Virus record (IMG/VR): IMGVR_UViG_3300023179_000292
Location: 1-34,889 of that record
DNA: 34,889 nt
Source: a virus
Direction: 5' to 3' (one strand)
Shown one piece after another: positions 7,914-14,834 of the stretch. Positions within the stretch are counted from its first letter, which is position 1, and every line of letters starts with the position of its first letter. The position numbers were made by a program, and so were the translations under genes. The notes under the pieces were generated by a model that was given only the letters and a program-made list of their open reading frames with translations, was not told the origin of the DNA and did not search any database.

Positions 7914-8149
7914 CACTTAAAATTATAACCTCAAAAGAATTTGAAAGCGAAATTAAAAAAATTGTTGCCGAAAAACGTGAAATTTCAATGATTGACGCAA
8001 TTCTTTTTTTTTGCGAGGAAAGAAAAATTGAAATAGAAACCGCGGCAGGACTTGTCACAACAAGAATGAAGACTGCAATTGAAGCCGAGGCTATAAAATC
8101 TAGAATGTTAAAGAATAACAAAGCAAGATTGCCACTAAACGATGAATAA
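7910..8149 (+). CDS. 33: Late-transcription coactivator gp33-like
   Basis: A 79-residue protein matching the short gp33 of marine T4-like phages. gp33 bridges host RNA polymerase and the phage sliding clamp to activate late promoters. The recognisable block is ISMIDAILFFCEERKIEIETAAGLV followed by a short basic linker and RLPL near the C-terminus; marine relatives read close to YI-(D/E)-AI-(x)2-(F/Y)-CEE-N-IE-(V/I)-E and end in AKLPL. Immediate neighbours gp59 and gp32 keep the T4 order 33-59-32, which strongly supports the assignment. T4 gp33 itself is longer (112 residues) and ends in a hydrophobic clamp-binding tail; here four residues (NDE after LPL) follow the motif. Confidence 0.75.
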   Translation: MTLKIITSKEFESEIKKIVAEKREISMIDAILFFCEERKIEIETAAGLVTTRMKTAIEAEAIKSRMLKNNKARLPLNDE

Positions 8150-8154
8150 CAAAA

Positions 8155-8748
8155 ATGGATGCAATACTCGTATACAAAATATATACCGCAATTAAAAACC
8201 ATTTTGTACTTGACGGCTATGATTATTTCAGATACAATAAAAGAATTAATGTAAACTATGATTCTTTCATGAAGCGAAAAGACAAAATTTTTTTTGCAAA
8301 ATTGGGCAATAGAAAAAAAGAATATTTGGAAGGATTTTTAGTTGCAAACTTTTTACATGATCCGAAAATGTGGGTAGGAGAACTCCTATCAGATGAGAGC
8401 GAAACTCGATATAAAAATTGGAAGAAAAAACAAGAATCTATAAGTTATTTGTTTACAAATGAAATTGATTTTATGGAAGGTCTTAATAAACAAGAATTTA
8501 ATTTGTTGTTTGTTAACGCTCAAAATGAGCATCCAAAGATTATTCAAAAATATCTGAGGAATGAAATCAGCATTGAAACACTTATTATACTGAATGATAT
8601 ATTGAATTTTATTCGAAAGTATGATAAAATTATTGATGATCCAATTTATAAAGAGGTAAGTAAACTATGCAAAAAATACCAGCCATTTTTAAAGTTGGAT
8701 TTGGCAAAGATGAAAAATATTTTGAAAAGCAAATTGATGCAAATTTAG
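8155..8748 (+). CDS. 59: DNA helicase loader gp59-like
   Basis: A 197-residue protein aligned by eye with T4 gp59 (217 residues), which loads the gp41 replicative helicase onto gp32-covered forked DNA. Shared features in order are VYKIY-AIK-H near the start, YDYFRYNKRINVNYDSFMKRKDK with FFAKL, LVANFLHDPKMWVGEL with the D-W-G-SD pattern, and a C-terminal half with YLRNEISIETLIILND. T4 reads VYKLY-MIK-H, YN, YQKRRDKYFFQKL, LVANQDAWIGD and LLQSNIISFETFILLD at the same places. It starts six bases after the gp33 stop. A small overlapping frame at 8667-8861 is not considered a gene. Confidence 0.85.
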   Translation: MDAILVYKIYTAIKNHFVLDGYDYFRYNKRINVNYDSFMKRKDKIFFAKLGNRKKEYLEGFLVANFLHDPKMWVGELLSDESETRYKNWKKKQESISYLFTNEIDFMEGLNKQEFNLLFVNAQNEHPKIIQKYLRNEISIETLIILNDILNFIRKYDKIIDDPIYKEVSKLCKKYQPFLKLDLAKMKNILKSKLMQI

Positions 8749-8772
8749 AAAAAAATAAAAAAATTTGTGCTC

Positions 8773-8798
8773 TTTGCATTTCAAAAGAGAGTTATAAT
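8773..8798 (+). promoter_or_regulatory. Possible promoter before gene 32
   Basis: In the 128-base gap between gp59 and gp32 a perfect TATAAT (8793-8798) follows an 11-base spacer after TTTGCATTT (8773-8781). The latter differs at two positions from the T4 middle-promoter MotA box (W-W-TGCTT-Y-A), and 11 is within the T4 spacer range. No normal -35 at 17 bases is seen. In T4, gene 32 has its own middle promoters, so one is expected here. AT-rich sequence makes chance matches easy, and MotA is not known from marine relatives. Confidence 0.3.
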
Positions 8799-8876
8799 CT
8801 ACTATATAATATAGTAAATTATGATAATGTGGACAAGAAGCATACAATTAATACATTTTAATACGAGGTAATACAT

Positions 8877-9764
8877 ATGGCAAATTCATTCGCAGATTTG
8901 AAGCGTTCTGGTAATAAAGATTTGGAACGCCTAACAGCAGAAATCAGCAAACTTTCAGATAAAAATGAAGGCAAGAAATCCTACGAGGATACTCGATTCT
9001 GGAAACCCACAGTAGATAAGGTAGGTAATGGCTCGGCAGTCATTCGTTTCTTACCTTCTCCGGCAGGAGAAGATATGCCTTGGGTTCAAATTTTCTCCCA
9101 TTCATTTCAAGGCCCAGGTGGATGGTATATTGAAAATTCTCTGACCACTCTTAATAAAAAAGATCCAGTTTCTGAACACAATACTGTGCTTTGGAACTCT
9201 GGCGTTGAAGCAAACAAAGAGATTGCACGAAAACAAAAACGCAAACTTCAGTATATTGCTAACATTTACGTTGTCAAAGACCCAGGAAATCCCGACAACG
9301 AAGGTAAGGTTTTCTTGTTCAAGTTTGGTAAGAAAATCTTTGATAAGATCAATGAAGCAATGAATCCTGATTTCGAAGATGAAACACCTGTGAATCCTTT
9401 TCATCTATGGGAAGGCGCAAACTTCAAGTTGAAGATTCGTAAAGTAGAAGGTTATACAAACTACGACAAATCTGAATTTGATTCTTCCGGTCCATTGTCA
9501 AAGGATGACGATGACCTAGAAAAAATTTGGAAAAGCGAATATCTTCTTTCAGAATTCTTAGATGCTAAGAACTTCAAAACTTATGACGAACTTAAAGAAC
9601 GTTTGAATAAGGTTCTTGGCTTATCAGATTCCTTTAAACCTTCATCATCAGTTGTTGAAGAAAAAGCACCCAAGAAAAAGGCAAGTGCTGAGAGCAGCAA
9701 GGCTTGGGATGATGGTGATGATGAGGATATGAGTTACTTCAACAAATTGGTTGAAGAAGAATAA
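8877..9764 (+). CDS. 32: Single-stranded DNA-binding protein gp32-like
   Basis: A 295-residue gp32. It binds single-stranded DNA cooperatively in replication, recombination and repair and recruits gp59. The N-terminus carries the LAST-type cooperativity motif (LKRSGNKD). The OB-fold core includes FLPSP, WYIENSLTT and a basic KQKRKLQYIANIYVV strand. The last 30 residues are very acidic (WDDGDDEDMSYFNKLVEEE), matching the T4 tail that contacts partner proteins. T4 gp32 holds a zinc ion through one His and three Cys; this protein contains no cysteine at all, so no such site exists. GAGGT nine bases before ATG is the ribosome-binding site. The gene is closed by a hairpin terminator. Confidence 0.93.
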   Translation: MANSFADLKRSGNKDLERLTAEISKLSDKNEGKKSYEDTRFWKPTVDKVGNGSAVIRFLPSPAGEDMPWVQIFSHSFQGPGGWYIENSLTTLNKKDPVSEHNTVLWNSGVEANKEIARKQKRKLQYIANIYVVKDPGNPDNEGKVFLFKFGKKIFDKINEAMNPDFEDETPVNPFHLWEGANFKLKIRKVEGYTNYDKSEFDSSGPLSKDDDDLEKIWKSEYLLSEFLDAKNFKTYDELKERLNKVLGLSDSFKPSSSVVEEKAPKKKASAESSKAWDDGDDEDMSYFNKLVEEE

Positions 9765-9787
9765 TTTTCTCCTTTGTTGGATTTTAT

Positions 9788-9809
9788 GGGGGCTTTATGC
9801 CCCCTTTTT
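9788..9809 (+). terminator. Rho-independent terminator after gene 32
   Basis: Six-base G/C stem GGGGGC (9788-9793) and GCCCCC (9799-9804), loop TTTAT, then TTTTT (9805-9809). It ends rightward transcription from the gp32 side. The T-tract overlaps the stop codon (9808-9810, minus strand) of the converging tape-measure-like gene. In the reverse direction the tail is ATAAAA rather than T-rich, so it should work mainly on the + strand. Confidence 0.9.
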
Positions 9810-12800
9810 ATGCTGCTAATGGCATCATTGTATTTACTCCTGAACTACGCAATGGATCATAACCTAAGGATCCAGCATTGAAATTATTTACTGTTGTACT
9901 ATTGTCTGTTGTTTGATTTCCACTTCCTACAACATTCACACTGTTATCTTCTTTTACCGCTCCACTAGTTGTAGGCAATGCTGAAGCCGGCAAAGGCGTA
10001 ATTCTAGATGATGTTGAAGTTATCAATCCAGTCGGAGAACTTCCGGATGATGAGGTTGAAACAGGTTTTATATAAGTTGATGAATCGACATGTCTTTTAA
10101 TATCTGACACATCAATAGTGTCAGTTGCTGATTTTTGTCCTTGAACATCATAGTTATAGATTGGATTACCATATTTATCAATTGCTATTACATTATCATC
10201 ATATTTTGTAATTGTATAAGGAACTTTATTTCCAGAATCATCTGTTGTTTCGCCCGTCACTGTTATTTTAGGGGCATCGACATATATTCCTTTTTTGAAG
10301 TCATAGACCATTCTAGGACCTTCGTCTTCACCACCGCCATAAGGCCCCTTGACCTTTAACATATTATAATAATCCTCAATTTCTTTTGATAGTGCAGCAT
10401 TTTCGTGATACAATCCTCCACCAATGGTAGGATCAAAAGTTTTATCACGCTTTAATTCTGACATCAATCCGGTTGCAAGTGATGCAAATGATTTTCCTTT
10501 TACCACTTTAACAGCAGCATCAATTTTCTCAAGTTGTTTAGCATCAGATTTAGTAGCAAACAAATCACGAATCTTTGTTGTCATGTCTGATGCAAGTCGA
10601 CCGAGATTTATTTTGTCTGGCGCACCAAAACGATAAGTGTTTCTAGACTGTTGTGCTGATGTTGATGGTGTTTCTGATCCTTCCAACAAATAAATAATAA
10701 CATCTTCCGGATGAATGTAAACAAGAATTGTGTGGAAAGGAGGTTGAACGCCTGATCTAACTTCTATTAATTTTGTAGCGTTGAAACATGCTTTGATGAT
10801 GTAATCGACAAATCCATATAATTCTTTTGGAGGACCATTTTCTTCTCTAACATTGAAAATATTTTCTATGTTATTATTTCCTAGAACTCTAATGCCTCTC
10901 ACAAGAACAGGTTTCTTAGGTCTAGAGCCAAAGAGTTTTCCTCCTATAAACGAACCGATTACAGCACCAATTCCAGGAAGAATTAAATTGCCTATATACG
11001 CTCCTGCTGCTGAACCAGCAGCACCTTTAAAGTCACCTTTAAATGCTCTGTAAATTGCATCAGCATAAGGTAATACTTCACTAAAAGCTTGCATACCTGC
11101 TGACGCAAAACCGGCATTTTGTGCAGCAATCATTGCTGCTTGTTCACCGAAAGGGTTGATTCCATATTGTAATGCAGCACCAAATTGACCAAGTGTTTGA
11201 CTTCCTGTAAACATTGCAGCATTTGTAAGTGATGCACCTAAAGACCCTGCAAGCGTATATCCTGCGCCTGCTGCGCCTGCTGCGCCTGCTGCGCCTGCTG
11301 CACCCGCACCAGCAGCGCCTCCTCCACCTGCCGCTGCTGTTGTACCAAATATATTTCCAAAAAATTGACTTGCTGCTGGTTTTACAAATTGTTGAGCACC
11401 AGCACTGATTGCAAAATTAGCAAACGCCTTTACATAAGGATTCTTTATGTTTTGTGTTAGTTTGTTTGCAATGACTGCTGTGCCCAAATCAAATGCAAAG
11501 TTTCCTAAACTGCCGAAAAATGATGATGCGCTTCCTGTGCCACTACCTACTACTGTTGTTCCACGACCAGTCTTAGATTCAATCGAAGTTAAAATTTGAT
11601 TTTGTGTATTTTGTAACTGTTCATCTGTTACTTGTTTAGCCAACGATGCTGCATCTCTAGCCTGTTGTGCTGCTTCAATGCCTTCGCCAGCCTTTTTAGC
11701 CTCAAGAAATCTTTTTCCCGCATCATCATATTCTTTCTTTGCAGCATCACTTGCGGCTTTTTGATCATCATATTGTTTAATTAATGATTGATCTATTTTC
11801 CTTAAATAGAATTGTGCATCATCGGTTAATGCACCAGTTCTCATATTAAAGAATCGAGGATCAGGAACGCCAGGAACATTTTCCATTCCTGTATATGAAT
11901 GAGTTCTTCCTGTTCTTGGATCAGTATACTTAGGCGCAGGTGCGTTTGGATTGACAACACCTCTTACTTGATTTGTAATTGCTGCTGCACCAACATCGCC
12001 TAGATAATTTGCTGCTTGTTGCCCTGAACTAAATCCATATTTCATGAACAATGTTTCAGGGCCAGAAGCAACACCAGTCAAGCCATAAAGGAATTGTTCA
12101 GTTGCAACTTGCTTGTTGCCTTTTCTGAAGTTTCCTATAATTTGTCCGGTTAATTGCTCTGCTTGTCCTGGAGGAAGAATACTTCCAAACAATGATCTAC
12201 CGACCGATCTTGCGCCAATTTCAAGATATGCTGTACCTAACTGTGTTACAAGAGGTGCATATGCTTTACCTATTGTTTTACCAAATACATTTGTTAGAAC
12301 TTTTTCTGTGTTTTTTGAAAGGTTCAATGCGCCTGCAAGTTGTTGCCCACGATACATTTCGCCTTTTGCGGTTGCGCTAGAAACTAAACGTGTTCCTTCT
12401 TTTCCATAAAATGCAGTAAATGTTGTTCTAAGTGCGTTTGCAATTAATCTTTGTGTTGTTTGATCAAATGCTGAAAGAAATCTATTTTCCGCGTTTTGAA
12501 TTAATCGTCTGTCGCGTTCTTCTGGTGTTAAAACTCTTCTTGTGGGCCTTACTGTTATTGCTGCAATTTTTGCAGTAACGACTGAAGCATTTGCACCTTT
12601 TTTTGTTTCTTTAAGTTGTGCTGCTGCATATTGATTTGCTTTTTTATCTTCAACTTGCACTGGTTTTTGACGATCAGGAATTATAGTTCCTGATGTATCT
12701 TTTCGTGCTTCAGCAAGACGAAGAAGTTTTTCTACTTCAGACGGTGTTTCTGCAATGATTTTTTTTAATTCATCAGGTGTAGTCGGAGAAACTATTGTTT

Positions 12801-14343
12801 TTTTAGCGGCTTCCTGAAGTGCTGCAATTCTTTGTGGTAAAGGAAGTTTGGCTAATTCTGTTTGATCTGCTATAACAGATAAAGAACTTGTCGGTTTTCT
12901 ATTTTTTAATCTATCAGATATATTTTTATTATTCTGTTCGGCGGTAGCAATTGGTGCTGTCGCATCGAATAATTTTGCTTCATCTTCTCTTCTTTTCTTT
13001 AATCCAGCATTTGTTCTTTCAAGTTGTATTTTGTTTAAATGGGGCGCTTTTTTAGGATCAACGGTAGAAATGCCGTTGCGTAAACTAGCCGCTGCTGCGC
13101 CCATATTGCCAGATTTAATTGCATCTGCAAATCCCTGAGGCATTCTTCCAGTATTATAAACATAACTTAGAATTGCAGTCTTTTGATTTTCGCTTAGTTT
13201 GCTGTATGCTTCTTGACCAATTGCGCCAACAACAATATTTTCAAACTTTTTAATGTCAAGATCAAATAGTTTATCAGCTTGTTCTTTATTAATTTTTGTT
13301 AATGAACCATCTTTGCCCCTAACTTCAATTGAATTGCCGCCACCTAAATCAATTTTTCCTGCTTTAACTTCTTGTTCAGTAATATTATGACCATATCCAA
13401 TTGCGTATCGATCTGTATCTTTTTTTGCAATACTAACATAACCTTCTTTTTGGGTTATGAAAGTTTTAGCATTCACGCTTGGTTCCGCACCTCCAGTCTT
13501 TTGTTGATTTTTCTTTTTTTGTGATTCTCTAATTCTTCTTGCAACATTTTCATCTGGCGTTTCGGTTCCTTTGAGTGATCCGCCAAACATTGCGCCAGGC
13601 TTCATCAAGCCTGCCATTGCATCAATTACTTCATAGGCTAAGAGTGCCCAACCTAGATAAGGAACAAATCTACCTAGACCTCTACCTGCTGTTCCTAATA
13701 TGCCTCCGAGTCCGCCAAATCTACCTCCACCTCCTGGAGGTTTTGGAATTTTGGGTGTTGGTGCTTTTCCTCCACCTACTGCACCACCCCCTCTTCCTAA
13801 AATGTCTCCTAACTTTTTTATTCCAAAAATACTGGCAAGAGCAGTGGCTATGTCACCAAGCCCACTGAATTTTCCAAGCAAATCCATCAATGATGATCCG
13901 CCTGCTCCTGATCCAGTTCCGTCTTTACCTGGTTTTAAATCTTGAATCGCTTTTAAAAGTTTATCATCACGAAGTGTTTTTTCTCTTTCAGCCTCTTCTG
14001 TAAATAATTGTTTTTGTTTTTCTGAATTTAATTGTTGCTGTACAAGACGATTTTGAATCGTAACTGAATTGTTAATGGCTCTCAAGGAGCGGGCCATGTC
14101 AAGACTTATAACATTATTTTTTCTTTGCTCTTGAACGACATCTTGTGTTGCTTCTAAATTTTTTTCTTCATATATTTTGTTTGCTTTGTCTTTAATTTCT
14201 TTAGATAAAGCATAAAGCGCAGTAAATGCTGGCATTTCTGCCATTGCTGCACCTTTAATGCCTTGACCAAATCCTTTAACAGTTGCTTTGGCAGAATCGA
14301 GCACCATTTGCCCGATTGCTCTGCCATAATCTGAAATTGCCAT
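9808..14343 (-). CDS. Giant tape-measure-like tail protein with embedded GH24 lysozyme domain
   Basis: A 1511-residue protein, last of the leftward tail operon, placed after the tube-fold protein and the frameshifted chaperone, where long-tailed phages carry the tape measure. Residues 1-150 are helical and Gln/Glu/Lys-rich; about 150-260 form Gly/Pro-rich and hydrophobic segments. Residues about 290-455 are a T4-lysozyme-type domain: KEGYVSIAKKDTDRYAIGYGH gives Glu300 and Asp309 in the exact T4 Glu11/Asp20 spacing, but the catalytic Thr26 position is Ala314. Later parts include Ala/Gly-rich hydrophobic repeats (about residues 980-1120), an unknown domain about 1140-1225 (KPVLVRGIRVLG to DVIIYLLEG) and an Asn/Ser/Thr-rich C-terminus. 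T4 gp29 has 590 residues, so this is far larger. It may be a tape measure plus cell-wall-cutting module; the tape-measure role is inferred from order, the lysozyme domain is seen. Confidence 0.75.
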   Translation of the reverse strand: MAISDYGRAIGQMVLDSAKATVKGFGQGIKGAAMAEMPAFTALYALSKEIKDKANKIYEEKNLEATQDVVQEQRKNNVISLDMARSLRAINNSVTIQNRLVQQQLNSEKQKQLFTEEAEREKTLRDDKLLKAIQDLKPGKDGTGSGAGGSSLMDLLGKFSGLGDIATALASIFGIKKLGDILGRGGGAVGGGKAPTPKIPKPPGGGGRFGGLGGILGTAGRGLGRFVPYLGWALLAYEVIDAMAGLMKPGAMFGGSLKGTETPDENVARRIRESQKKKNQQKTGGAEPSVNAKTFITQKEGYVSIAKKDTDRYAIGYGHNITEQEVKAGKIDLGGGNSIEVRGKDGSLTKINKEQADKLFDLDIKKFENIVVGAIGQEAYSKLSENQKTAILSYVYNTGRMPQGFADAIKSGNMGAAAASLRNGISTVDPKKAPHLNKIQLERTNAGLKKRREDEAKLFDATAPIATAEQNNKNISDRLKNRKPTSSLSVIADQTELAKLPLPQRIAALQEAAKKTIVSPTTPDELKKIIAETPSEVEKLLRLAEARKDTSGTIIPDRQKPVQVEDKKANQYAAAQLKETKKGANASVVTAKIAAITVRPTRRVLTPEERDRRLIQNAENRFLSAFDQTTQRLIANALRTTFTAFYGKEGTRLVSSATAKGEMYRGQQLAGALNLSKNTEKVLTNVFGKTIGKAYAPLVTQLGTAYLEIGARSVGRSLFGSILPPGQAEQLTGQIIGNFRKGNKQVATEQFLYGLTGVASGPETLFMKYGFSSGQQAANYLGDVGAAAITNQVRGVVNPNAPAPKYTDPRTGRTHSYTGMENVPGVPDPRFFNMRTGALTDDAQFYLRKIDQSLIKQYDDQKAASDAAKKEYDDAGKRFLEAKKAGEGIEAAQQARDAASLAKQVTDEQLQNTQNQILTSIESKTGRGTTVVGSGTGSASSFFGSLGNFAFDLGTAVIANKLTQNIKNPYVKAFANFAISAGAQQFVKPAASQFFGNIFGTTAAAGGGGAAGAGAAGAAGAAGAAGAGYTLAGSLGASLTNAAMFTGSQTLGQFGAALQYGINPFGEQAAMIAAQNAGFASAGMQAFSEVLPYADAIYRAFKGDFKGAAGSAAGAYIGNLILPGIGAVIGSFIGGKLFGSRPKKPVLVRGIRVLGNNNIENIFNVREENGPPKELYGFVDYIIKACFNATKLIEVRSGVQPPFHTILVYIHPEDVIIYLLEGSETPSTSAQQSRNTYRFGAPDKINLGRLASDMTTKIRDLFATKSDAKQLEKIDAAVKVVKGKSFASLATGLMSELKRDKTFDPTIGGGLYHENAALSKEIEDYYNMLKVKGPYGGGEDEGPRMVYDFKKGIYVDAPKITVTGETTDDSGNKVPYTITKYDDNVIAIDKYGNPIYNYDVQGQKSATDTIDVSDIKRHVDSSTYIKPVSTSSSGSSPTGLITSTSSRITPLPASALPTTSGAVKEDNSVNVVGSGNQTTDNSTTVNNFNAGSLGYDPLRSSGVNTMMPLAA
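11264..11299 (-). repeat. Four perfect copies of a 9-bp minisatellite inside the tape-measure-like gene
   Basis: The unit GCGCCTGCT (plus strand) is repeated four times without error and continues imperfectly on both sides. It is read on the minus strand as an Ala-Gly-Ala tract. Because the unit is three codons, copy-number changes keep the frame, so the tract can change length by replication slippage. Confidence 0.85.
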
Positions 14344-14834
14344 TAGCCACGCTCCAGAACCGCATCAGGATCAATATCTTTCATGTTTCTATTCATTGCA
14401 GGACGTGGACTTGACATTCCCATCGGAGAAGGATTAATAGGTGTAACAGTATCATAGGTTCTAGTTACTGACATTTGAGTGGTGTTCATTCCCATACCAC
14501 CCATGCCTCCCATACCCATACCACCAGCAGGAGCACCAACACCTACGCTTGATGTTGTAGAAACACCTGCCATTTTTTCTTGTCCTCTAGACCATGCAGT
14601 GATACCTAAAACAGCACCCATGGCTAAATGATATAAACCACCATTCGAAAGAGTAAGTGGAACCCACTGTCTAAAAGCATCATTTGCAGCTTGTGTTTCC
14701 CAAAACTGAACAATTGTAAACATTATAGGAAATACAACAAAATCAAACACGCACACAAACATATATTGCCAGCCCATCATTGGGCGCCATTTTCTTTGCA
14801 TCCAGTCTTCCGCTGGTTTCTTTTCTTCGGCCAT
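14343..14834 (-). CDS. Holin-like membrane protein
   Basis: A 163-residue protein with a RKWRPMMGWQYM entry into a hydrophobic segment (about residues 21-44, containing Asp31), a second one (about 65-81) and the end ITAWSRGQEK. This resembles the 3TM-type holin/GTA holin family (WRP at the first helix and a G-x5-GR/WGRS-EK-like exit from the last). The C-terminal 75 residues are a Gly/Met-rich, probably disordered cytoplasmic tail (GGMGMGGMGGMGM). It starts directly after the stop of the frameshift extension and its own stop shares one base with the ATG of the lysozyme-bearing giant protein. Holin beside a lysozyme domain is suggestive of lysis, but location within the tail operon also allows a structural or DNA-entry role. 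Confidence 0.6.
   Translation of the reverse strand: MAEEKKPAEDWMQRKWRPMMGWQYMFVCVFDFVVFPIMFTIVQFWETQAANDAFRQWVPLTLSNGGLYHLAMGAVLGITAWSRGQEKMAGVSTTSSVGVGAPAGGMGMGGMGGMGMNTTQMSVTRTYDTVTPINPSPMGMSSPRPAMNRNMKDIDPDAVLERG

Noticed and set aside
8667-8861. Open frame of 64 residues overlapping the end of gp59
   Set aside because: It overlaps gp59 by 82 bases in another frame, has no ribosome-binding site and continues into an AT-rich gap; its amino acids show no pattern. More likely chance.
11264-11299. Short repeat array as a CRISPR
   Set aside because: Units are nine bases, directly adjacent with no spacers, and lie within coding sequence.
13575-13945. Plus-strand open frames in the Gly/Pro-rich part of the giant gene
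   Set aside because: Leucine- and proline-rich shadows of a Gly-rich minus-strand segment; no start signals.
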